A DNA stretch of 64,000 nucleotides. It comes from JAIOQJ01 sp963718635 (GTDB lineage: Bacteria; Planctomycetota; Planctomycetia; Gemmatales; Gemmataceae). Both the position numbers and the translations under genes were made by a program. Positions within the stretch are counted from its first letter, which is position 1. Every line of letters begins with the position of its first letter. Shown here piece after piece: positions 42,932 to 51,748 of this stretch. Location: assembly GCA_963718635.1 (NCBI GenBank), contig OY970367.1:3844001-3908000 (forward strand). Reading direction: 5' to 3'. The notes under the pieces are model-generated. The model searched no databases and was not told where the DNA came from. It saw only the letters and a program-made list of their open reading frames with translations.

Positions 42932-45900
42932 TCTCGATCTGTGCGGCCGCAGGAGATTTAGCTCAAGCTAAAGCACGCTGCGAATCGCTATTGAATGATG
43001 AGCCATCGAACACTCGTGCCAAGCGCTGGCTCGCCGATGTGCTTAGCTGGAACCGGGAATATGCCGCCTCGCTTAAGCTGTTCCAGGAACTCATCCAACT
43101 CGATCCCGAAAATATCGATCTGAAGATACGTGCTGCGGAAACAACGCTGTGGTCCAAGGATCCCGCGCGGGCGTTGGCGATGTTTCAAGCCCTCCCCGAG
43201 AAGACCTTGGAACAGGCGTCGATCCGCCGGGCCATGATCGATGCAGCCGCTGCAAACGCCGCACCCTTGCCCGCCCCTGCCGCGCGTCGTTTGGTCGCCA
43301 TCGCGGAGAAAGCGCTGACGCCGAACGATGCCCTGCGCGATGATGCCGTCCGGCTCGCCCGCCTAGGCGGAATTCTGGCGCGACTCAATGAAAAAGCCTT
43401 GGCAGGCAGGGCCTTGGAGCGAGCACTGTCGCTCGACCCAAAGGAAAACGCCGTGCGGCTTGAGCTCGGCTGCGCGTTGCAGGCGGCCGATCTGAATATT
43501 GACGCGCTGCGCATCTACGATGACATGATTCTCGACGGCGACGACCGCTTCCGGCGGATCGAAGTGCTGGCGGCTTTGAAGCGATTTACGCAGGCGCGCG
43601 ATGAGTGCGTTGCCATCCTCCGTACGCAACCCGGTTCGCGCGTTGCCAGTCGCTGGTTGGCTGATTTGCTTAGTTGGAATGGTGAATACGCTGAATCGTT
43701 GCGGCGTTTTGACGAGCTAAGCCGCGAGACGCCGGACGATCCCGAGCTTGCGCTGCGCATCGCGGAAGTCACGCTTTGGTCCGGCGATTTTGTCAAAGCC
43801 GCTCTTAGATTTCAGACGTTAGGCGACAAAGCCTTTCAGGCTGTCCGCGTGCGCCGCGCGTATATCGATGCCGCAGCGGGGTGTTCCACCACCGCCGCAA
43901 CCAAGCTCGATATCAACCAGTTGGTCAGTGTCGCCGAGCGCTCGCTCGCGGCCACGGACGAACTAACAACAGACGCAACTTATTTGAGCCGTCTGGCGCT
44001 CTGCCTCCATCGGGCAGGCCGGAAGGAAGAATTCACGCGCGTTCTCAACCGCGCCATGGCTTTGCAGCCAACCGATCCCGCTGTCCGTTTTGAACTCGGC
44101 GGTGTGCTGGTTGCCGCCGGACGTTTCGCCGATGCCTTTCGGCTTTACGATGGCCTGCCGCTCGAAGGCATCAATCGCTTCCGCCTGATCGATCTCTACG
44201 CGGCCCGCGGCGATTGGGAAACCGCTCTGCGCGATGCCCGTGCATTGCTCGCACGCAACCCGGAGGATGTCGAAAGCAAGCGTCGGCTCGCGGACTTACT
44301 GAGTTGGAAGAAAGACTATGCCGAGTCAATCCGCTTGTTTGAAGAACTAGTCGTCGCTCGTCCGAACGATTTCGCTATCCGTCAACGGCTTGCGGAAGTC
44401 GCGCTCTGGTCGGGCGACCATGCGAAAGCATTGCGATCCTTTAACTCGCTCCCCGATGAAGTGCGAAGCAGCAGCGCCTTTGGCCGTGGCTATATCGACG
44501 CGGCAGCGGGAATGGATCCGGCATCCAGCCCGGCAATCAACCGAACCATCACCCGCGACGTGTTCCAGACGATGCTGCGCGACCAAGACTCGGCCCTAAA
44601 CGATCCCTGTTTCTTGGGCCGGCTTGGCGTCGTGTTGCACCGGGTTGGCGAAACGGACTTAGCCGTTCGGGCGCTCGAAATGGCGGAAAAACTGCCGCTC
44701 GGCGACGACGCGAAGAAAGTCGAATTAGCCGGCGCCTTTGTAGCAGCCGGGCTTTATGCCAAGGCCGCCCAATTGTATGAAGGGATGAACCTTCAGGGAG
44801 TCTACCGCTTCCGCCGGCTGGAGATGTTGGCCGCGCAAAAACTCTGGGATGCCGCCCTGACCGAAAGCAAGCGATTGATCGCGATCGATGGATCGGACAA
44901 GCAAGCTCGACTCTGGCAGGCGGACATCGCCAGTTGGAACGGCAACTACCCCGAAGCGCTCGAACAATTTCAAGAACTCATTCGACGCGATCCTGTCGAT
45001 ATCGACCTGCGCATCCGCTTGGCCGAGGTCTATCTTTGGTCGAAAGATTACAGCAGTTCGCTTGGCGTACTCGTGAACCTTCCCGAAACAGCATTGTCGC
45101 GACTCGAAGTGCGGCGCGGGTTCATCGACTCCGCCTCGGCCAACGGAAAGCTACTCGACCGCGCGGCTATTGTCCGTGCGCAGGCCATTGCGAAATGGAC
45201 GCTGGATGCCCCACCCAACGAAGAGATTCGATCGAGCGTCTCTTATCTTTCGCGACTCGCTTGGGTGCTGCTCAAAGGGAGCGATCGGGAGCTGGCGGAC
45301 AAGCTGCTATCGGCCGCGATGGCGCTGAAGCCCAAAGAGCCTGCCGACCGCAAAGAGCTTGGTGGCGTTCTTGCCGCCGCCGAGCGCGTTGCGGAAGCAT
45401 TTCAGATGTACGAGGGATTGACCCTAGAAGGTGACGACCGCTTTCGCATCATCGGCCTTTACTCCGCTTCGCGCGATTTCGGCCATGCGGAAGAAGAGTG
45501 CCGAAAGATCCTGCGTACCGAAGCCGGCAACCGGCTGGCCCGGCACTGGCTGGCGGATGTTCTTAGTTGGAAGGGCATGCACGAGGAATCATTGCGGCTG
45601 TTCCACGAATTACAAATCTTGGAGCCAACCAACGCCGAGATTCCAGTACGGATCGCTGAAGTGACATTATGGAGCGGCGACGCGGCAGCGGCTCTGCCAT
45701 TGTTTGCTGGTCTGCTGGCGAAAGAGTTCGATCGGCCCCGACTTTGGGAAGGCTTTGTCGCGGCGGCTGCCGTCGTGCCGGCATTGAACAAAGAGCAACT
45801 GAATTTGATCACTCGCATCCGCGGTGTTGCCAAACAAACGGAAATCAAATCGGCGCCGTTCTGGTCGCGCCTGGCGTGGATTGTCTATCGCGAGCATGGC

Positions 45901-46990
45901 GAGTCGGAGGCAGGCGCCTATCTCGATCAGGCGATTGCTTTGAAGCCGACGACAGCAAACGAACGGCGTGAAATTGCCGGCGTTCTCTCGGCTTTCAAAC
46001 GCTATAAGGAAGCGGCTGCCTTCTACGATTTTCCGCTTACCGTTGACGATCGGCTGCGCCTCGCTGAAATATCGGCGGCCATGCAAGACTTTCCGTCCGC
46101 TATTGCGCAGATCAAGTTGCTGTTACAGGAACGTCCGAATGATTTAAAGGCCCTGCGCTACCTGGCCGACATCCTTAGCTGGGACAAACAATATGTCGCT
46201 TCGCTCGAACTCTTTGAGCGCTTGCTCAAACAGAGTCCTGCCGATGCCGAGTTGAAGCTGCACGAGCCGAGGTGCGACTCTGGAGCCGCGATTACGAAAC
46301 TGCGCTTCTTGATTTCCAACAATTCCTCGTGTCCGGCTCGAAAGAAGCTCGAATATGGGAAGGATTTGTCAACGCCGCCGCGGGTTCGACCAAGGCGCGT
46401 TAGCGTAGACCAAACGAATATCGCTACCCAGATTGCCGTCGGCTTGGACTTGAACGATAAGCTGAAAACGTCCGCTCGTGACCCTCTGTTTCTGGCTCGA
46501 CTCGCTCTGGTTCTGCATCGATCGGGACAGACTGCTCTTCGAGACAAATTCATCGAACGAATTGGCAAAAAGCTGCCCGAAGCGCCGGCGGCTCGACGCG
46601 AACTTGCGGGTATATTCTTAACCCTTGGCGCCAGTGCTCAAGCTCGCGAACTCTACGCCAGCATTGCCGCAGAACCCGAAGATCAATTGCGCCTCATCGA
46701 TTTGAATACGTCGGAGAAGCAGTTCGCCGAGGCCGAGAAAATCGCCCGCGACCTATTGCTCGCAGATCCCAAAAACAAGGCGGCGACGCGCAAGCTGGCA
46801 TCGGTGCTCGCCGCGCGAAATAAACACAAGGAAGCGGTCGATCTTTTGAAGCAGATCGAAAAGGCGAATCCCGGCGATCCCGATCTGGAAGGCGATTTGG
46901 CGCTGGCGGTTCTCTGGAGCGGCGGCTATGCCGAAGCCTTGCAACGCCTCGAGCCCTTACTGGCGAAGCGTCTGGAACCTCGGCTCGTAG
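42395..46990 (+). repeat. Long-period (about 630 base) tandem TPR modules
   Basis: The segment encoding WLADVLSW, or its variant, starts at 42395, 43027, 43653, 44284, 44913, 45547, 46158 and about 46790. Intervals are 632, 626, 631, 629, 634, 611 and 632 bases, so eight modules of about 210 residues are stacked. The single short interval (611) falls next to the region with compensating frame errors. Modules are clearly diverged in DNA, so the array is old. Confidence 0.9.
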
Positions 46991-47295
46991 AAGGCTATCT
47001 CGACGCTGCCGCGATGGTGAAAACATTTGGCCAGATTACTCAGCGAAAGCAGGTGCTGGCGATCTATGCACAGCTACCCGAGCTAAAATTGCCGCCAGTC
47101 AAGATTCGCCAAATGGCCTGGGTCCTCCGTCGCGTTGGCGAGAAACAGAAGGCAGCCAATTTGCTCGAATCACTAATTGCCGTAGATGCCTCATCGCGCG
47201 ACATCCGTCTGGAACTCGCACAGACGCTCGATGACCTCGGCAAAGCCGACGAAGCCGCCAAGCACTATCGGATTCTGCTTCGGTCGACGCCATGA
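42877..47295 (+). CDS. GT2-PilZ-TPR protein, part 3 of 3 (repeated TPR modules)
   Basis: About 1,470 residues made of TPR-type helix pairs, organised in larger modules of about 210 residues. Each module runs LRL(I/L)-x-L/I-x-AA, a 'LLxxxPxxxxAxRWLADVLSW' helix pair, RIAEVTLWSGD-x-A-x-AL-x-F, a less conserved segment with an AAA-containing helix, and a SRLAWVLxRxG-x-x-x-A pair. Between 46262 and about 46390 the translated residues (HEPRCDSGAAITKL..) do not match, but another frame there reads AEVRLWSRDYETALLDFQQF, so two compensating indels lie inside this part. The gene ends at 47295 without a beta-barrel like that of BcsC, so the tail may scaffold periplasmic partners instead of forming the outer-membrane pore. 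Confidence 0.88.
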   Translation: MLALFDRLPIDTDVRLRLISICAAAGDLAQAKARCESLLNDEPSNTRAKRWLADVLSWNREYAASLKLFQELIQLDPENIDLKIRAAETTLWSKDPARALAMFQALPEKTLEQASIRRAMIDAAAANAAPLPAPAARRLVAIAEKALTPNDALRDDAVRLARLGGILARLNEKALAGRALERALSLDPKENAVRLELGCALQAADLNIDALRIYDDMILDGDDRFRRIEVLAALKRFTQARDECVAILRTQPGSRVASRWLADLLSWNGEYAESLRRFDELSRETPDDPELALRIAEVTLWSGDFVKAALRFQTLGDKAFQAVRVRRAYIDAAAGCSTTAATKLDINQLVSVAERSLAATDELTTDATYLSRLALCLHRAGRKEEFTRVLNRAMALQPTDPAVRFELGGVLVAAGRFADAFRLYDGLPLEGINRFRLIDLYAARGDWETALRDARALLARNPEDVESKRRLADLLSWKKDYAESIRLFEELVVARPNDFAIRQRLAEVALWSGDHAKALRSFNSLPDEVRSSSAFGRGYIDAAAGMDPASSPAINRTITRDVFQTMLRDQDSALNDPCFLGRLGVVLHRVGETDLAVRALEMAEKLPLGDDAKKVELAGAFVAAGLYAKAAQLYEGMNLQGVYRFRRLEMLAAQKLWDAALTESKRLIAIDGSDKQARLWQADIASWNGNYPEALEQFQELIRRDPVDIDLRIRLAEVYLWSKDYSSSLGVLVNLPETALSRLEVRRGFIDSASANGKLLDRAAIVRAQAIAKWTLDAPPNEEIRSSVSYLSRLAWVLLKGSDRELADKLLSAAMALKPKEPADRKELGGVLAAAERVAEAFQMYEGLTLEGDDRFRIIGLYSASRDFGHAEEECRKILRTEAGNRLARHWLADVLSWKGMHEESLRLFHELQILEPTNAEIPVRIAEVTLWSGDAAAALPLFAGLLAKEFDRPRLWEGFVAAAAVVPALNKEQLNLITRIRGVAKQTEIKSAPFWSRLAWIVYREHGESEAGAYLDQAIALKPTTANERREIAGVLSAFKRYKEAAAFYDFPLTVDDRLRLAEISAAMQDFPSAIAQIKLLLQERPNDLKALRYLADILSWDKQYVASLELFERLLKQSPADAELKLHEPRCDSGAAITKLRFLISNNSSCPARKKLEYGKDLSTPPRVRPRRVSVDQTNIATQIAVGLDLNDKLKTSARDPLFLARLALVLHRSGQTALRDKFIERIGKKLPEAPAARRELAGIFLTLGASAQARELYASIAAEPEDQLRLIDLNTSEKQFAEAEKIARDLLLADPKNKAATRKLASVLAARNKHKEAVDLLKQIEKANPGDPDLEGDLALAVLWSGGYAEALQRLEPLLAKRLEPRLVEGYLDAAAMVKTFGQITQRKQVLAIYAQLPELKLPPVKIRQMAWVLRRVGEKQKAANLLESLIAVDASSRDIRLELAQTLDDLGKADEAAKHYRILLRSTP

Positions 47296-47435
47296 GCATA
47301 CGTTTGTGTGAAGGCAAGTTATTCAATCTCGATGATGGAAGGAAAGTATTTGTGGGGGTTAGCTTCCCGGACTATTCGCTGGCCTTGCCTGCCTGATCCG
47401 CTGTCCAAGCCGGCTTCCGTGCTGTGACTAACATT

Positions 47436-48250
47436 TCAGTGTTCTGAAGTTGTTTCCAGAACTCCCTTCAAATCCGCAATTCCAATAACCCGCCGATAAA
47501 AATGATGGTGGGAATCAGCTTCGGGGCAGGGCGCCAATTGCCATTCCCATTCGACTGTTGGTGTCGGAAGTTGCAGGCCGAACAATAAGTCTTTGCGTTC
47601 AACCACTCGCCGAAGCATGTCGATCTTCAAGCGTTCGACATCGCTAATAAGTATCGCCCGGCCAGGCAACCGCCGCAGGTAGTCCAGATGCGCTGCGATA
47701 ACGTCTGCGCGTATGCATCCATGGCTTCGGTCGAATGAGCGCGCCATCGGCGCACATAGGCTAATGGCATGCAAGCGAGTTGCGAGAGAAGATTGAGAGA
47801 TACGGTCAGGTCGATGGTCGGGTCTTCAACAAAGAGATCGGGCGTCGAGCGCGGCAATTCCATTTGTGGCTCATCGGATACGGCATAAAGGTCTTCGAGT
47901 GTATTAGTGATGTCGGCCGTAATGCGTTCGACATTGGCCATCCGGCGGGTCTGCCAACGACTGGACAAGGGATGGACGATGTCCACCAAATAGACTTTCT
48001 CAAAAGTGTTAGCCAAAAATCGCAAAGGAACGTCATGCAGTAACCCGGCGCCCAGAACGAGCGCCTTACGCCGCAGCGAACATCGCTCGGCGCCTTCTCG
48101 AATTAATTGATGACATTGCTGAAGATGCGGTTGCCAGTACGTCTGACAGCGGTGGTAGCGCTTACGGATGCCATTCGTTTCTCTTAAAAAGCCCATCGCG
48201 CGGATCGCACGGGACGCCGGAGTGCAGCGGTCGAGCCACTCGGTTATCAT
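47436..48250 (-). CDS. Hypothetical protein with Rossmann-like core, broken by a frameshift
   Basis: Two overlapping minus-strand frames (47627-48250 and 47436-47774) make one protein of about 270 residues if joined near 47701-47712, where one base is lost or gained. The first part has KALVLGAGLLHDVPLRFLAN and VYLVDIVHP, which resemble the glycine-rich turn and acidic strand end of a class I methyltransferase fold, and VSLNLLSQLACMPLAYVRRW. The second part continues DVIAAHLDYLRRLPGRAILI with SDVERLKID, and ends with a Trp- and His-rich segment (TVEWEWQLAPCPEADSHHHF). I do not recognise a named family. It sits between the giant synthase and the second glycosyltransferase, so a role in the same envelope locus is possible. 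Confidence 0.65.
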
Positions 48251-48358
48251 TCAGCAGAAATATTGATTTTTGGGGAGAAGGGAGAGTTTTACATGGAAAT
48301 CGAGTCGGGACCTTTGTTTTCGTCACACGGAATCAAAGGTCCCTGACACCTTCCTTAT

Positions 48359-48814
48359 CTAAGAAACACGTGAGTCGCCCGAGTTGGAATAGTATGCGAA
48401 AAGGCCAGTGGGCCCGCCGCAGCAGGGGCAGGCTTCGAAATATTCCCAGGCAGGCGAAACATCGTAGTCTGCATTTGGCATTGGCCGCACGGGAATCGCG
48501 AGTCCACAATCCGCGCAATCATGCAGTGGAAGCGCTTCGGGCTCGTCCAGGTAGACTTCAACGAGTTCTACGGGAATTGATGGCGGTATTCGCCCATTAT
48601 TCCAGACCAGCGAACGCAACCATGCTCGAAGGCCTTGGCCGCCATGCCGAGGTTGCTGGAGCAAGGTTTTTACCTGCGAACGCTGGCTTGCATCGACGGC
48701 TTCGAGAAAGCGATCGCGAACTTTTTCCCACTTTGAGTCGACCACTGCTAAGTGACGATGGCCGTGTGATGGGCGTTGCTGTGAGAGCGAAAGGGCTGGT
48801 GTTAGAGTTGGCAT
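48359..48814 (-). CDS. Hypothetical protein with C-terminal zinc-ribbon-like cysteines
   Basis: A 151-residue protein. The N-terminal part is helical and basic (KWEKVRDRFLEAVDASQRSQ). The C-terminal part has two CxxC pairs, HDCADCGLAIPVRP and EACPCCGGPTGLF, about 35 residues apart, arranged as a zinc ribbon. AAAGG lies about eight bases before the ATG. The competing plus-strand frame over the same bases has no recognisable features. Short zinc-ribbon proteins of this kind are often conserved but uncharacterised; no function is proposed. Confidence 0.6.
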   Translation of the reverse strand: MPTLTPALSLSQQRPSHGHRHLAVVDSKWEKVRDRFLEAVDASQRSQVKTLLQQPRHGGQGLRAWLRSLVWNNGRIPPSIPVELVEVYLDEPEALPLHDCADCGLAIPVRPMPNADYDVSPAWEYFEACPCCGGPTGLFAYYSNSGDSRVS

Positions 48815-48911
48815 TACAGCGACCTTTGCAAGAACGCGATAAGGAATTTATATGGACACGAGACCATGCCGGCTGCACTTTCGTTCAACCGGCACGGCGG
48901 AGTTTTTGAAA

Positions 48912-50129
48912 TCAACTGGCGGCGAAAACGGAGGTCGGACGCAATCGCCGGGTCGGCTCGGTGCGTTTCGGAGCGTGCTCCCCTTGTGTTCGAGGCGCTT
49001 GCTTAGCCAGCCGTTTCTGGATAGCCCGTTCAATTTGCTCGTTCATGGCGGCGGCTGTGTTGTCCCACGAAGTACGGGCCAGTACCGAGTGCATCCGTTC
49101 AATGCGTTGGGATTTATCAGCAGTGGACATGTTCAGCGACGACTCACAAGCTTTGATGAACTCCTCGGCCGCGTCGCCGAGACGAACGATATCCCCATAC
49201 GGTTCAGCGACATCAGTGATCGACGTGCTTACGATCGGCTTCTCAGCCGCCATGTATTCGATCACTTTAGTCGGGCTGATAAAGCGTGTCGACTCGTTGC
49301 GCGCGAACGGCAACAAGCAGACATTCCAACCGGCCAAAAAGTTCGGCAGTTCCGCATAACTTCGCTGGCCGAAATAGTGAATGTTGTCTCGTTGCGGCAG
49401 GGCAGCGGGATCGATCTTCACTACAGGTCCGACAAGGCAGATCTGCCATTCCGGGTGCGCCTTGCCGACGGCATCAATGAGATCGATGTCGAATCGCTCA
49501 TCGATCACGCCGTAGAAACCGAGCCTCGGATGAGGAAGAGTAGCCTGGTCGGGGGCGTCCTGTGCTTTTCCATCAAGTGCCTGCGCAAAGTGCGCCGCGT
49601 CTACGCTGCTGCTGAAGCAATGAACGTTCGGGTGTCGATCTTTTTTTGCCTTGTAGAGGCTTGGCCCGCCGGTAAACACCACGTCTGCCCGCGCTAGCAA
49701 CTCACGCTCGCGCTGCAGCAGCTGCGGCGGTGCGTGCAAGAAGGCCGACAGTTCGTCCATGCAATCGTAGACGACCGCGCCGGTGTTGATGCCGTTGATC
49801 AAAGGCAGCGCCAACGGTGTCGAGAACCAAATAGCCGGTGTGTCGATTTCGTGTTCGGCCACCATTTCGCGAACAAGCGTTTGCAAGAGGGCGATCTGCG
49901 ACTCAGCATACCCCCAATCTTTTACCGGGGTATGCGGCTGGCAGACGATTACGTTTTTGCTCGGCGAGCTGAATTTCCAATGCGGTTTCGTCGCTTCTTC
50001 GAAGATTGGCTCTTCGATGAAAAAGACGCGACGACTTTGTGCCAGACGCGAATGTACATGCTGGGGACGTTGAAATACAAAGTTCCAGCGCAAGTGTGAA
50101 AACACGATCAGATCTGAAAGCTGATTCAT
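48912..50129 (-). CDS. Glycosyltransferase family 4-like protein
   Basis: A 405-residue GT-B-fold sugar transferase. The N-terminal domain opens LIVFSHLRWNFVFQRPQHVHSRLAQ, the phrase typical of a subgroup that also occurs fused to UDP-galactopyranose mutase. VVYDCMDELSAF and ADVVFTGGPSLY close that domain. In the C-terminal domain, LGFYGVIDERFD starts the nucleotide-sugar half, and STRFISPTKVIEYMAAEKPIVST carries the conserved donor-binding segment ending in E-x7-E-like spacing. No membrane helix. The C-terminal 25 residues are basic. Sugar specificity is unknown; its position beside the GT2 gene suggests surface polysaccharide synthesis. Confidence 0.9.
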   Translation of the reverse strand: MNQLSDLIVFSHLRWNFVFQRPQHVHSRLAQSRRVFFIEEPIFEEATKPHWKFSSPSKNVIVCQPHTPVKDWGYAESQIALLQTLVREMVAEHEIDTPAIWFSTPLALPLINGINTGAVVYDCMDELSAFLHAPPQLLQRERELLARADVVFTGGPSLYKAKKDRHPNVHCFSSSVDAAHFAQALDGKAQDAPDQATLPHPRLGFYGVIDERFDIDLIDAVGKAHPEWQICLVGPVVKIDPAALPQRDNIHYFGQRSYAELPNFLAGWNVCLLPFARNESTRFISPTKVIEYMAAEKPIVSTSITDVAEPYGDIVRLGDAAEEFIKACESSLNMSTADKSQRIERMHSVLARTSWDNTAAAMNEQIERAIQKRLAKQAPRTQGEHAPKRTEPTRRLRPTSVFAAS

Positions 50130-50533
50130 TTACGACTCCGAGTTATGCTTATATGGAGCGGCCAATTCGTTGTGAAGAGGGCCATCCCGCTTAATGCGAA
50201 TTGGACGAATAGTTCGAATGGGTTCGTTCCGGCAGCGGCCATCAGTTACCGCGAACTGTCAGCCGAAAGTCTATTGCTGCGTGTCAGCAATCTGTTCCGG
50301 TATAGAGCAATCGGAATGCCAATCGGCATTTGATAACGTGAGCGCGCAATTTTTCGCGACCCGAAGCGGCAAATGTGATGCTTGCATCAATTGTGCATCG
50401 CGGTCTGCGCTGAAGAAAAAATGCGACAGCCACCGGCGCATCTTTTGAGGGGATTCCATTACCGCCGTTAGTGATTCGTTTGGGCAATTCGATGCTCATC
50501 TTGTTTGTCGGGTCGACTTGAGCAAACCCTTAA
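50130..50533. other. Spacer without recognisable gene
   Basis: About 400 bases between the glycosyltransferase start and the GH2 stop. Short minus-strand frames (for example 50271-50459) begin with MESPQKMRRWLSHFFFSADR but show no support from a ribosome-binding site or a known family. The promoter of the glycosyltransferase should lie in the first part. Confidence 0.5.
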
Positions 50534-51748
50534 TTAGCGTTCATCGTACGCCCGCGTATCGTTTGTCGGGGAAATGAATTTTTGCCGTTGGCGATCCATC
50601 AAGCGTTCACGCCATTCTTGTTCGACCTGCTGATCCTGTCGCGAACGCGGCCCGCGTGTCGCCTTCGCAATTTGATCTAATGGAATCTTCGGCGTGCGAT
50701 CGGCGTTGAGCAACCCATTCGCCTCTTGATAGGTGTCGGCGAACTGGGTGTAACAGAATCCTGAAAACAGCGGCATGGCACGTACCACCGCAAGCAGAGC
50801 GGCGTACTGTTTCGCAAAATCCTCGGCGGATTCGCAGCGCGAATAACCCCAGGTGTTTGCTTTGTCTCGGGAAAAGGCAATGCCGCCGAACTCGGTGAGC
50901 ATGATCGGTTGTCCGCTGTGCGGATAATCGCCTAGAAGCAGCTGGCGACCGGCGGGCCGTTCGCTGGCAAAGAGCCGAACGGGGCCTTCATCGGCGCCGT
51001 AGCGCTTGGCAATCCGCTCGGGCTGGTCATCGTAATCGTGGATGCCGATGATGTCGGTCGCAACGCTTTCCCAGCCGTCGTTGCCGACGACGGGCCGGGT
51101 AGAATCAAGAGTCTTCGTCAAGTGATAAAGAGCCTGCACATAGTGGCGCTGCGACGGGCTATCGGGTAAATCGGGAACGCCCCACGATTCATTGAACGGA
51201 ACCCAAGCGATGATGCAGGGATGGCTCGAATCGCGATCGATCACCGCTGCCCATTCGCGCGTCAATCGCTCGATTGACCGGCGCGTGTACCGATAGGCGC
51301 TCGGCATCTCTTCCCAAACGAGCAGGCCCAGTGTATCGGCCCAATAGAGATAACGGCCGCATTCGATCTTCTGATGCTTGCGTACCCCGTTGAATCCCAT
51401 CGCTTTCGCCAATTCCACATCGCGGCGCAAAGCTTGGTCGTCGGGCGCCGTCAGCCCCGATTCGGGCCAATAGCCTTGATCCAACACCAGACGCAACGGA
51501 TAGGGCCGGCCATTGAGAACGAAGCGATCCCCTTGCACCCCGATCGACCGCAGTGCGGTGTAACTCTGCACCGAATCGATCAAGCCGGCCGAATCGTAAA
51601 GTTGAAGCTGCACGAATGAGCGTCGGCGAGGCGGGACTCCAAAGGAGTTCATTGCGAAAGTCATCGATGCCCGGATCCGATAGCGCGATGCGTCGATGGA
51701 CTTCACCGGCCACCACTGCATACGTATCGTCGGCCAAAAGAGTTTCAC
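50534..51748 (-). CDS. GH2 family glycoside hydrolase, part 2 of 2 (catalytic barrel)
   Basis: C-terminal part of a GH2 enzyme of about 625 residues. Meaningful sequence starts near 51612 (FVQLQLYDSAGLIDSVQSYT) and continues IGVQGDRFVLNGRPYPLRLV, the canonical entry to the GH2 barrel, then GFNGVRKHQKIECGRYLYWAD. The acid/base Glu is in IIAWVPFNESWGVPD and the nucleophile Glu in PIMLTEFGGIAFS, so both catalytic residues are present. VVGNDGWESVATDIIGIHDYD lies between. GH2 includes beta-galactosidases, glucuronidases and mannosidases; no residue decides among them. No signal peptide, so probably cytoplasmic or a non-classical location. Confidence 0.9.
   Translation of the reverse strand: MKLFWPTIRMQWWPVKSIDASRYRIRASMTFAMNSFGVPPRRRSFVQLQLYDSAGLIDSVQSYTALRSIGVQGDRFVLNGRPYPLRLVLDQGYWPESGLTAPDDQALRRDVELAKAMGFNGVRKHQKIECGRYLYWADTLGLLVWEEMPSAYRYTRRSIERLTREWAAVIDRDSSHPCIIAWVPFNESWGVPDLPDSPSQRHYVQALYHLTKTLDSTRPVVGNDGWESVATDIIGIHDYDDQPERIAKRYGADEGPVRLFASERPAGRQLLLGDYPHSGQPIMLTEFGGIAFSRDKANTWGYSRCESAEDFAKQYAALLAVVRAMPLFSGFCYTQFADTYQEANGLLNADRTPKIPLDQIAKATRGPRSRQDQQVEQEWRERLMDRQRQKFISPTNDTRAYDER

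Noticed and set aside
48370..48909. Plus-strand frame of 179 codons
   Set aside because: It is the shadow of the minus-strand zinc-ribbon gene; the composition is Arg-rich and without motifs.
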